The notes under the pieces are model-generated. The model did not search any database. It was not told where the DNA came from and saw only the letters and a program-made list of their open reading frames with translations. The position numbers were made by a program, and so were the translations under genes. Shown here in pieces: positions 45,524-57,454 of a DNA stretch of 64,000 nucleotides. Each line of letters starts with the position of its first letter. Positions within the stretch are counted from its first letter, which is position 1. Source of the DNA: Trema orientale (taxonomy: Eukaryota; Streptophyta; Magnoliopsida; Rosales; Cannabaceae); the NCBI GenBank assembly GCA_002914845.1, contig JXTC01000611.1, forward strand, positions 26,884 to 90,883, in the 5' to 3' direction.

Positions 45524-47281
45524 TCATAAAATAAACTCAATTTATCTTACTTATAAAATTAGCAGACGAAAAAAACCGTTAGTAAACAATAACAAATCCC
45601 CGACAAAGTCAAAACTAGGTTAATCTTTTTGCAACTATTCCACAATGTTTTTTTTTTTGTTTTTGTTTTTGTTTTTTTTTTGAGAGAACTATTCCACAAT
45701 GTTCCATTATGCAAAAGCAGAGTAATAATAATATTACAAACAAAATTGGAATGTGAGATATTGCTTTTGATCTGTTGTTTATGCAAATAGAACGATGCCG
45801 TTTTGGTTGGGTCCTTCAAAAGAAATTAAAAAAAAAATAATAATAAAACAATGCAGTAAAAACTTGCCTTTTTGTTAGTTATTTATTTGGTTTTTTCAGT
45901 GCTGTTTTGCTTTCTTTTAGTTGTTGCAAATTTGCAATTAAGGAAAGTCTTGAAAGTTGAAACTGACCGGCCATTACTTCTAACTCTAAAATTTTCTTCC
46001 AACAACAACAGAAACATAAGTATTCCCAATAGTTCGAAAAAAAAAATAATAATAAAAAGAGTTTCACTTCTTTTCAAATTTTGTTTTCATTCCCTTAATA
46101 AAAATTGTTTTCACTAATTCATATATACGGTGAAAAATATTGTGTTACTTGTTTAGGCTACATTCATGAACTGGTGTAGAGAAGTAGTGGTCACTTAAAG
46201 ATTAAATTTATATAAGATGAGTTGGCAATTTTAAGAACTATACCGCAATTTTAAGAACTATACCGCACTAAGTCAGACACTTTGGATATTGTTTTTATTC
46301 AAATTGTGATAAGTAGACATTTTTTTTTTCCATGGCTTTTGGAAGTTTTTATTTTCTTTTGAGACTTTTTCAAGGTGGCTCATACAATTAAAATTTAAAT
46401 GGTTTCCCTCTCTTCACTTCTGGCGTCATTGAATGGAGAATTAACAAACTTTTTAATCTCATTTAATACATGAAGCCAATTCATGATCATGAACCAAAAA
46501 GTGCTGCTTTTGTTGTATTTTTATTTCTGTTAACCTGAACTGTGCTACATTCAATGAATGACATAAAGAAACATGAAAGAAAAAACAGTGTCAATCAATT
46601 TGTTGCAGGGAAGGAAAATTCAGAAAGATCCAAATGAATGCTTAACATGGTAATTAATGACTCATTTACAGAAAATTTTAGCAATGTTGTACTAATGTCA
46701 AAGATAAATTAACGTGGTGAAATTTCGAGGTTTTGTTATGTAATATAATGGCAATAGCAGACTGTAAATTTGGCTATTGACAGCAGTAACTATAACATTT
46801 GAGAGTATATTATGCAGAGGAAAGTTTGTCATAAAATCTAGAGTTGTGCCATTGCAAACAACCATGGAAAATTCTCCAAATTAGAACAGATTCGAAGCAA
46901 ATCGGGTCCTGTAAGAACAAAATCGGGTTATGAACTCGGGTACTAGTAGATTAAGTTCAAATTTTTGGAACTTAAATCTAGAATATGTGAATCTATGCAT
47001 GAAACTGGAAAACAATGTTTCTTTCAAATGCAGTGAACTGAAAAGCTATAGGCCGTTGATTTTAATAAGATGGTAAATCAGACAATAACATAGAAATGTA
47101 CATTTTTCACTATATACACCCGTTGAAGGTCTCTGCTTGCACATGAAGACTCAATTGAGAATGAAGAATATTTCATTCCCTTAGAATAGGCTTAACTATA
47201 AACTCTTCATCGGAAGCTAAAGAGCAAAAAAGTGGTGGCTGCTTCTTTCCAGGGCAGTTAAAAAATGGAAGCTGGCCAACC
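45524..47281. other. Intergenic region and 3' flank of the F-box gene
   Basis: AT-rich sequence with a 22-bp tandem duplication at about 46226-46268 ('ggcaattttaagaactata' repeated). The 81-aa frame at 45872-46117 is overlapped by frames on the other strand and is not supported. The last ~200 bp probably contain the 3' UTR of the minus-strand F-box gene. Confidence 0.45.
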
Positions 47282-49597
47282 TCATTGTTCCAAGATCTGG
47301 ATTGGCCAAAAGCGCTTCCACCGGGCAATCTCCTCCTCATTGTAAAGCTTTCTAATTCCTCCATAAAATCCATCTGCTTCATTCCCTTCTTCCCGGTGGT
47401 CCTTCCTATTTACCATCGTTCGCCTCCATCTTGATCCAGGAGTGTATTGACTGAACTCCAGTACTACGGTATCTGTCACTAGCAAGACTTCTTTGTGAGA
47501 TACTTAAGTCATAAGAGTGATAAGAAGAATACTGCAGAACTAAATTCCAAGAACTAGAACTTAAAGAGATATGACTCAAAAAGAGGACCAGGGTAATTCG
47601 GACACCAATTCCACAGACCATATCACATTCAGTTTTCAATACAAGGAAATATCCCAATCTTCTAACTCTATGCGTAAGGACAGGGAGCTTTTGTGCTAAA
47701 CTTCATTCTCTACTCATTTACATCTCTTGATCTCGGATATCCCAGTGTTGACATGGCAAGAAAAATGAAAATAAAAGAGAATCCAATGCAACAATGTACT
47801 AGCTAGCAACAGTACGGAATCTGTAGTTTTACTAAACGCAACAGAGACTATTGATAGATCCACAGCACAAACATAAATTTTTCAGCATCTAAACTGGTCC
47901 TTGTGCGTGCATCTGTGGACCATTAAGATCTCACATTGGCAACGCCTGAATGTTCTGAGTTCCAGACTTCGCTTTAATGCCTTTGTATTGATGCTTTGAA
48001 TTGTTCGCAGAAGCACATATTCCATGCATATTCAAGTATGATGAATGAAATGAGAAACAATGGAGTCTAGAGAACTCCAAATTCTAATTAAAATGATAAT
48101 CTCACCACTATAATGACAACGGCAGTGACTCTCATTTCCATCACATGACTCCAAGTGACCAACACGACCATACCACCAACCTACAATACAATCCCAGAAA
48201 TAATGAGCCCTATTACCAGTTAATTTAGCAGTAACAATAGAACGTTCGGCACGGTTCAGAAACTAACCATAAGGGAATTCTTTGTTTCTTCTCCACTGGA
48301 TCTCAATATGGTCACCGGGTTTTAAGTCATGCAAACAATCAGAAACATGAAGCACAAATGGAGGAGTGTTAACTGGTGGTGCTCTTAGCCTACTCCACTC
48401 TATGTTTTCCTCTATTGTTCTCCGCCCATGGGGAGCATACCTGCAATATGGAATAAAATCCAGTCTGAGTTCAAGAAAAGGCCCTGCTTAACAGGTGTCT
48501 TACATACGTCAGTTAGTTCCCTCCGAATCCGATACGTTAAAGTTTGTTTGAAAACTAAAGACAACTATGAAACTTTTCTTTGAGTCTAAAAGTTGAAGAT
48601 CTAGACCACACAACACAAGCCTGGATCAGTTGAAGTTCAGGGAGTAAAACGTATTCTGCCTATACCTTGCCTGAAAGGTGTCAGTCCCGGAATCGTAGCT
48701 GAGCTGAGCATCATAACATGACAGCATAAAGCCTATATGACCATTCTGCATCCAGAACATGAAGGCTTTCATTTAATTGTTGAACCACAGAGAAGCAAAA
48801 CAGTGCCAAATGACATCTTAACAAGAAAAAAAGTAATGTGGTATATAAGATGATTAGAATTACTAGTAAAATCAGATGGTTCAGAAAAATACCTCTCGAT
48901 TGTAGACCTGAGCTGGAAACCAGAACTTGCCACTCTCAAGAGAAAGATACCAAGACATGATTGAATCAACCGGCAAAGTAGTCCTCACCCTGCAATTTTT
49001 TTCTAGTTTTGGTCTAATCCATGAAAAGGGCCTTGCATTAAGCAAAGACTCAAATAATCCGTTTTTCTTGTTTTGATCAGAGAGGTTGGGTCCATTCCTT
49101 GAGACCACATGATATTGCCATTCTCGGTAAGCAGCATCACCAACCACTTTACCCCATTTCTGCTTCATATGTTTCTCCCATAAATGATCACTTGTACACC
49201 TCTCCCTCAAAGAAGAGCAAACTCCAGCCATGCTGCACAAACCCACCGGCGAAAGCCGCTCAAAAATGCACTCCAAGGTCAATTCAGGCAAATCCAAAAG
49301 GGAAATCCTCTCCTTCTCCTCTACATTCTCTACCCTTGTTGAGCAAAGGTTCATCTTTTTCAATACAAGGGTCATGGGGACTTGGAGAAAACTCAAAGAG
49401 ATCCTACTTTTTCGAAACCAGGACAGTAGAAATCTGGAAAATTCCCCACAAAACCAGATTGACAACAGTTTTAGCACACCCTCACATAACTGCAGTGTCT
49501 TTTGAGTGAAAGACTCCGAAAAAAAGATCAAAGGGACACAAGATATTAAAAAGCAAAGCATAGGAGTGAATGAGATTGCAAATTTTGAGCTTGACAT
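47282..49597 (-). CDS. F-box protein with hydrophobic N-terminus
   Basis: Five exons in transcript order: 49597-48893, 48745-48666, 48440-48268, 48180-48106 and 47472-47282. Total 1224 nt, 407 aa. Residues 1-30 are hydrophobic (membrane anchor or signal) and 42-62 are also hydrophobic. The F-box spans about 99-145 ([20 protein letters not shown], then CSSLRERC and [11 protein letters not shown]), which binds SKP1 in SCF ubiquitin ligases. The C-terminal region is conserved-looking ([51 protein letters not shown]), with no LRR or Kelch repeats. From memory it resembles the Arabidopsis group of At2g26850/At2g41170. The last acceptor is uncertain: several in-frame AGs lie between 47472 and 47505; I chose the one giving S-D-T-V-V-L-E-F. 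The substrate is unknown. Confidence 0.88.
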
Positions 49598-50450
49598 CAA
49601 AAACAGAAAGAACTAAACAACAAGGAGCTATCTTCAGATGAACACAAGTGAATGTATTCCCTTATATGAGAAGGATGCAAACAACTGTTCAAGCAATTAC
49701 TATCTTTAATTTTGAATTCTGATTCAGCAAAAGGTCCACCAATGGAAGGTGAGAGAGTGTGCTAAGTTTGGCAAAATGGACAGCTTAGCAAAGTGGACCT
49801 TTTTTTTTTTTCCCCTTGCAGTTATTTAAAACTAGATATATCTGTAGACACCACAACCGACAAGTTATGGTTGCTGGGTAGTTAATATACCACACTGAAA
49901 CTCATGAAAAAAAAAAAAAAAAAAAAGACAATGAGGGCTGCTTCTGAAAATGCTAAATTGCTAAAAGGGTATCTAGATACAGTGAATTTCCACAACTAAG
50001 AGAACCAAACTATGAGGACAGTAGAGGGCGGCTGTCAGTTAAAGATTGAAAAGATGGGAGTGAAAAATAAAGAATAAAATCTAAGGAAGAATTTTTTTCT
50101 GATAGATTTTGAAGGTGAGAACCCAAAAAAAATACAAGATGGGTTTTCAAGAATGAGACCTCCACTTGTCAAAACCTAAGAATTTGAGAAGAATAAACCC
50201 AAATGAAAGAGGAAAAAACAGATAAAGGGTAGGTGTCAATGGACCAGGTTACATCAATTGGAGAGTATTATATACTAACATACAAAAAACCCAGGAAAAA
50301 TGACAGCTTTCAGATTGAAGAACATTTACCAAAAACTTGGAGCTGAAGCTTTGAAAGTTGATGAAGATGGAAGAACCAGAAAGTGGGTCCTCTCCGGTTC
50401 GTCCAAAACTTCACCAGAAAAAAAAAAAAAAAAAAACACTCTTTCTCACT
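49598..50450 (-). promoter_or_regulatory. 5' leader and promoter side of the F-box gene
   Basis: The sequence upstream of the ATG contains on the minus strand 'ccaagtttttggtaaatgtt' (about 50336-50318), a possible 5' UTR donor. This suggests an intron-containing leader starting near 50400-50450. The transcript start is not certain. A-runs at 49906-49926 and 50419-50437 are low complexity. Confidence 0.4.
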
Positions 50451-53400
50451 GTGAAAAGAATTGAAAGAGAATGGGAAAATTTATGAGATTGATGTTATTT
50501 TTTTTCAAATATTAAAAAAGAAAAAGAAAATAAAAGAAAGAAATTATGAAATGCAATGGCATTATGGGAGAGGTATTGTACTATATAACTTTTTGGTGGG
50601 TGTTACAATGAGATTTAATGAATTATGAGAAAGAGAGCCATAAAAGCCGAGCTGATCCTCTTGCCTAACTTCCACCAAACTCCAACACCTTACCATATCA
50701 CAACCATAAAAATTGCTAGACAAAATCATGTCCCATTTAAAGACTCGGATTGTGACTGTTTACATGGGAATAGTATTGTTTTTTTATTTATTATTAATAC
50801 TTATTTAGTATTGTTTTTTTTGACGTGAATAAATTTGTGAATGTTATTTGTTCATAAGAAAAAGACAAGGGCCACTTTGCCTTGTTATCAAATACAATGA
50901 TGCTTCCAATGTCNAAATAGGGGATTCGAAACTTTAACGTTGAGCTTGACGTTTATATTTTTACATGAATCGTATTGTGTTAATAATAAAATTAAAGAGA
51001 TAAAGAGAAAGCTGGGTTTTTTTTTTTTTTTTGGTAAAGATTAATAAAAATCGTATAAAAATAAAAGAACATATGCAATTTCACATAATGTGATAAAAAT
51101 TTATTTGTGCGAAAAATAACCGAAAAATTACTCAATTTCTGTGTAATGTTTTTTCATGCCCCTAGCAATTAGCTTGTTGAAGAGTTTTTTTCATTGTAGT
51201 TCTCAAACTTGTGGTGTTAATAAAGACAACAATCATAGTAATATTAGCTTAATTTTTAATTCGTTGTGTATTAATTATTTACTTATATATATATAAAGGT
51301 TCCCAATCCAATAGGTATCCTATCTTTAATTTTTTCTTTATTTAGTCATTGAATTATAATCTAACAACTATTATAATTTAAATAATTAGAAAAAAATATC
51401 TATTATTTAATTTTTTTTCTCCAAAAAATATACGTCATAAATTTTAATTAGACAAAATAATACTTATTCATAGATTAAAAAAATATCTACTAGATTGATG
51501 TACATTATATATTATATTTTCCTTCAACTTTTGAAGGTGGAGTTAATTTACGCGTGATGTCGAGATAAAAATTGTTTGTGCATGTGTATGATGTGATGTC
51601 ATAACTACGAAGCAGGATACATAGCACTTTCTCTTTCACTAATAATGAAAAAATGCACATTGTGTTTCTGTTTTTGTCTTGTTGTTTTGATTTGGTCAGA
51701 GAAAATTACAGATGGAATATCCCTAATTCTTAGCTTAGTCTTATATGATTTATTTTATAGATCTTACATTGATTTTTTCACTATTGAGCACCAACCAATA
51801 CCAATAGTCCAATATCCACTATTTTACTTGTTTTTAATTTTTTGTTCACCATTGCGGCTGAGAGAATGACAAAGTAAAATTCTCAATTTTTGTAGTTTTC
51901 CATATACGTGTAAATATATAATAGATATTAATTCCTCTTGACAGAAAACCTGTCATTTTAAGTGAAATATATTATTGATGCACCGTCTTGAAAGGAACGA
52001 AACCAAAAATAAAACTGAAAAAAGGGTATGGCTGCATTAATTGTTGGCATTATATGTCTTTGAAAAAATTATATAATATACACTTATTTATATAGGTCAC
52101 CAATGTTGCCCTAAGATTTGGGTAACGATTAATTAATCTCCGCCTTGGATGTAACTTATCGACAGTACGCCTTCATTTCTGTTTATCAAGTATGTACAAC
52201 AAAATTAATAAAACATTAACCGAATGTCCCTTTTTTTTCCCCACTTTGTTTAATATGCTGAATAAATTTATTTCATTTGCGTGATTGCTTGTCTTTTATA
52301 TAATGCCCAGTTATTGTCAGCGTTAAAAAAAGGCTAAAAGTATATGTAAATGATTTTTTTTAAAAAAAAAAAAGTTACCAAGATAGAGTATGCTAGTCTC
52401 CTATTACGTAAATTTGACCAAAGTTTATTAAGTTTTTCTCCTTTATAAAATTTGGATTGCGGGGTTGAGCTTCAACTGGTTAATTATTTTTTTATTCCAC
52501 TTTTGAAATTACTTGTTTATATAAAATTCCATTAGTTTTTGTCTCTTTAAGTTTACGACATCATCTTTTTAGTTCTATACAGGTTATCTACTTCTCTATT
52601 GCGAAGGATGTAGTTGAAAGGTCTCGGTGACTTCTCATAATTTCCACACTAATTATTTGTAGGTGATCTAAATTATCTAATTATATCATGTACCCCTACA
52701 AAATTAAAAAACCGTAACCACTTCAAATTGCTAAAAAGTACGTAATTTATTTATAATCAAATTTGAACATTACTAAATGATTTGGCAGTGTATCCTCCAT
52801 CATATTAATGATTCATAATTAATGTCATCTAATTCTGGTTGCCTACAAGTCTTGGCTGGTGGTAACTACACATATGGACGGTATTAAATTTGGATTCCCT
52901 TCCCCACAAGTAAAAAATAAATATGTATCATAACTTAGTTATGTACGTCCCATATAATTATAATGAGATTACTAATCTATCTCTATTGGTCCCTAAACAA
53001 TCGTTAAAAGCCTTATTTAGTGTCTGAATTTAAAATTGAGAATAAGTAACGGTGCCTAAGCGTACTAAAAAAAGTTTCAAGTCGGTCCTACTTTTAACAT
53101 TTTCCTTTAAATCTTAAATGGAAATGGACCGAAATGAGACTTAATATTTGTCCAAAATTTAGGAACCAACATTTAAACTAACTCTGATGGCATGAAATTA
53201 CTGTTATGCTCCTAAATCTAAGAATTACATTAAGGGATATTATATGGTGCTCAACATCGCACCTGATGCGGATTAATCTTCTCCAAATCTAAAGAAGATT
53301 AATATATAATACAGTTTTAAAAAAATAAGTGAGGATACTGACGAAAAATAATTTTAATTTTCCTTAAAAAAAAAAGAAAAACAATTCTAAAAGTTTAAGA

Positions 53401-55987
53401 CCAAAGCAAGAAATTTTAAGATTCAGGGCTACAGCAAGAATTTCTCAATAGTTTAAAGCCGAATGGAGTAACTAATTCAATTAACAAAATCAATTAGATA
53501 AAACGTAGGTATATTTTACTCTACTAATTAATTAGTGATGTATGATGTATAATCTTATTTTGTTTCTGGAGTTCTCCATTTTTATGAGCTGGGTTTTCGT
53601 TAGCTTTTGTTTTTTAGGTTACATTAATTACTCAATCCTACGTTTTCAAAAAAAAAAAAATTACTCATCTTTTTAGGTGCATGTCTAGCTAATATATGTC
53701 CATCAGAGACATTTTGCCCTTTTGTATTCTTTACCCAAAGTTTTGTAACATCATCAACTAGGGAAAGTGGTATAGGTGGGACCCTTTTTAATGGAATCTT
53801 GGTCAAAGAAGAAAACTCTCATGTGTTATAGATTTGGATGCTCTAAATCTTAGATTCACTAGCAGGGTTTTAAAAATTAAAGAACAAAAACCAAGTCGAC
53901 CCACTATATGGATATCAAGAAATAAACTTGCATTATTTGGTTCGGTTGTGATGTCAATGTAAATACATGGAATCCACAAAGAAAGATAAAGAAAAAATTT
54001 GAAAAAGGGAAAAAGAGGGCCCAAAACATACTAAAGGGATTTCTTATATATTGGGAAAAACAGTGAAGTGCCTGCTTTAGTTTTTGAATCAAAAAGGGTT
54101 TTGAGTAACAATAATTTAATATTGCATAGAAAATATTAGTAGTTCAGCAATAAGGGTTTTTTTTTTTTAAATTTTTATTCTTATTATTTTTTTGTAATAT
54201 TTGGCTTGTACATACTTTGGATAGATATCTGATCTAAGTTAAGGGTTTTTCATATTATAATAAATTAAAGGTACGTGCATGTGGCTAGCGTGGTTTAATT
54301 CTAGAATATGCTTTGAGATTTTCATATCCATTGCTCCTCTTTCTCATTCCCAGAAAATTCTTTGTTTTTATTTTTATTTTTTGTAATTATTAATTAAAGA
54401 AGTTGGAATAGAAAATTAGTTTTATGCATGAATAGATTTCAGTTCAGCTTCAGTACTAGTGAGTGTAATACATGTTATCACCTTTTAATTATTAATTAAT
54501 TAATTTTGAACCATATATTATTGTTATGCAGATCATGCAAATCTCTGTCCCAACAACACAAGTGGGTTATTGTTTAAGAATCATGAAACTTGGTGTTATA
54601 TAGTGCAAGTGGCAATGTTCATCCTAGAAATGAAAGTAAACAAACTTTGTCATAAAAAAGGCAGGAATAATCGAAGCACTAACTAGGGATTGATTAAGAG
54701 CTAGCTAGCTAGGGATCTTCCGGACTATTGGGATGGCACAAAAACCTCTTAAAAGCATATATATCTCTTATGATGCAAATAAACAAATGTATATCATGTA
54801 TTTGTATATAGTATTTATATATATGAAATCAAAATCCTAAAGCATCGATTGGATTAAGGAAATGTACATATTATTGTTTTATTCCCACTCACAAATTTTA
54901 TATAGTACTAAGTCATAAAATATTGCAGGTGTTATGGGAAAAAGTGCTTTTCTCTCTTTTCATAAATTATTTCAATGTTGGCAATAATTAATGGTGATGA
55001 TGTTCTTTTTATCCAATAACCCATGGAAATAATTCAAATCACTTGTCTAACTCGGTAAGCAAATTTGGTATTATTGTCAATGAATTGATGACGTGTCATT
55101 TGAAAATTTAAAACCATTTAAATAGTTGTTCACTTGTTCACGCTTTAGGATAATGCTGCAAATTTTACAAATTATCCAGAAAAATAAACTTAAATAATGT
55201 ACGATTACATTATTTGTTTTTTCTTAAAAAAAAAAAAGTTCACAATGTTTGTCACTTCTTAGTGTATCTTTTTTTTCCCCCCTCATTAAAGTCTACTTAA
55301 AATGCCATATTAGTTAGTTAAATTTTTAAAGAAAACTTGTCACGATAGTTAGTATTTCCTTTCATTTTAACATTTTTATTTCAATTTTTAATTTGATGCG
55401 TTATCCATTTTTTTGGTTAGAAATATTTTGAGAAACTAAAATTGGAGAGATTATTATTATTATTATTTTGGAACTAAAAAATGGATGGATTTCAATTCTA
55501 AAGAATGAGTCACAATAATCCCGAAAATCATGAATATTCATATATATAGAGATGATGGTCATGAATTAGCTTACATAAACCGATAAACGCATGAATGTAA
55601 ATCTTTACCAAGCAAAGAAGCTAATGTATACACAACTAATGAGCAATATTATAAATACTTATCCCCAAAAACATCCTAGTGTGCACCCTTATAAGTTTTC
55701 TAATTACACACACATCTATATAAAATATAAGAACAACATATGTACATAATCCCAAGAGTAGATTAATTTATGGGCTGTCCCCCACCTATATATGCACGGC
55801 CAAAGCAACAAAAGTAGCTTTTCGCGAAAAGATGCGGGAGGGTTAAGCAAAAACCTATATGAAAATTGCGTCCACTCTCTTTCATTTATATTAGTAATAG
55901 TATTGGAAGCAAATATTTAATTCATATACTAAAAACCTTATTTATAGCTTCATAATCATTTGTATCTCTTTGAAAAATTACCTTATT
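50451..55987. other. AT-rich intergenic region, no gene seen
   Basis: No frame above about 75 aa and none with recognised similarity. It holds one M2 MITE (51284-51515), an N at 50914, and AT-rich sequence with scattered homopolymers. An ATT/TAA trinucleotide run lies near 55450-55470. Confidence 0.5.
51284..51515. mobile_element. TA-ended MITE (family M2), copy 2
   Basis: Left end 'ggttcccaatccaataggta' after a TA run; right end 'tatctactagattgatgtac' before a TA run, complementary to the left end. The interior 'gaattataatctaacaact' and 'ataaattttaattagacaaa' matches the copy at 35021-35256. Confidence 0.8.
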
Positions 55988-55999
55988 AACTCTACCAAT

Positions 56000-56820
56000 T
56001 AGGGACGTAAACGGGTCCCGCCCCGTCCCTGTCCCCAGATTTCATCCACGTCCCCGTCTCCGATCCCGAGAAATTCTCGACAGGGACAGGGTGGGGAATC
56101 CCCGACAGGATCAGGTCCCCGCCTAATAAAAATAATATTTCAAAATAAACCTTAGTCACATCTCATTCTTAAAGATGAAATTTTATTTTATCTCTTCATT
56201 TAACATCATAGAGTGATTTTAAAAAAAAATCATCATAGAGTTAAAAAATATATATATCGTAGAGATAAAAGCTCTACTCTAATCTTATTAGAATTAAAAA
56301 AAAACACAAAACACCAAGAACAACCGGAAAAAAAAAAAAAAAAACACAAGTCCAAAAACTAGAAAAACAATATGAGTCCATAAACACCATAATGTAATTT
56401 GTGTTATGTTTATATATATATATATATGGACACCAATCTAGTAGGTATTCTTTTTTACCTATATATATAATATCATTTTGATCAATAAAAATCTATCATG
56501 CACATTCTTTTATAGTAAAAATTAAGAGAGAGAAATAACATTAATGATGCATATCTTTTCATGCACCTCATTATAGCTGTTGGATTAGGTAAAAAAAAAA
56601 AAAAATCTACTGGATTGGCAACCTATATATATAATTTTTTATTAAAAAAATTAATGTAATAATTATATCGGGGCTGGGAATGTCTCCCCTGACCTCGCCT
56701 CGACCCCGACCTGGGTATGTAAATACATACCTGACCCCAGCCCCATCCCCGAATAGTTTCCCCCAAACCCGCCCCATTAGAGGTGGGGCCGGGTGCCCGT
56801 GGGGCAAATTAACAACCCTA
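56000..56820. mobile_element. Nonautonomous hAT element with perfect 8-bp target duplication
   Basis: The ends are 'tagggacgtaaacgggtccc' on the left and, in reverse complement, 'tagggttgttaatttgcccc' on the right, with GGGGC/CCCCG-rich subterminal sequence at both sides. An identical 8-bp 'ctaccaat' flanks it (55992-55999 and 56821-56828). Eight bases is the hAT target-site size. There is no transposase. An M2 MITE (56411-56633) has inserted in its middle. Confidence 0.9.
56411..56633. mobile_element. TA-ended MITE (family M2), copy 3, nested in the hAT element
   Basis: Left end 'atatatggacaccaatctag' then 'taggtattc'; right end 'atctactggattggcaacct' then 'atatatata'. Both match the inverted ends of the copies at 35021-35256 and 51284-51515. 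Confidence 0.8.
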
Positions 56821-56832
56821 CTACCAATCAGT

Positions 56833-57438
56833 GTTTTTTTTTTTTTTTTTTTACTCTCAAAACCTAAAAAATCATTCTCTCTCTCTATAAGCTTCTCCTC
56901 CTAATAAAAAAGCTAGCGCCCCGCTTGGAGGCCGGGGAGGTGTCGTTCCTTCTCATTCTCCAATCTCCTCTCCTTATCCTCTTCTTCCTCCTATTGCTGC
57001 TTCTTTTTTTTTTTTTTTTCTTTTTCAGTTTTAATAAGTTCAGATTTAGATCTGGTTTGTAGTACCACTTTTTGTATAGATTTTAGTCCGGTCCAGATCT
57101 TAAATATGATATTATCTTCACTAGATCAGTTAGTAGCCGATTTTTATTTTGTTTTCTTTTCCACAACCATGGATCTCAATATAGTCTAAACCCAAAAATA
57201 TAATCAGGAGCAAGTGTTGAAGGCTATTACTGGTGGTCCTTGTTATATCTTTCCCTTGAAGAATGAGGGCAACCTACATATTTATTCTTAGTTGTGTTTG
57301 TGATTCATTTTTCATTTCCTTTCTTTGAGGAGTTTGAAATTGTAATCCTTATGCTTACATTATAATTTGAAGCTTTTTGCTTTGACTAATAATATTCCCT
57401 TGATGAGTCCATTTATATAAAAAAAAAAGTAAAAAAAG
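56833..57438 (+). mobile_element. LINE-like retroposon insertion (606 bp) with 16-bp target duplication
   Basis: It starts with a T-run, then a CT-rich GC-containing leader ('gctagcgccccgcttggagg'), and ends with an A-rich tail ('aaaaaaaagtaaaaaaag'). The 16-bp 'aactctaccaatcagt' follows at 57439-57454. The matching left copy is split by the hAT element: 55988-55999 plus 56829-56832. Target duplications of this length with an A tail indicate target-primed reverse transcription. No full reverse transcriptase is present, so it is truncated, internally deleted or a SINE-like derivative. Confidence 0.7.
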
Positions 57439-57454
57439 AACTCTACCAATCAGT

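Noticed and set aside
49099-49509. 136-aa plus-strand frame
   Set aside because: It is an antisense shadow of exon 1 of the F-box gene.
50900-50930. N at 50914 as a duplication junction
   Set aside because: I found no direct repeat on its two sides.
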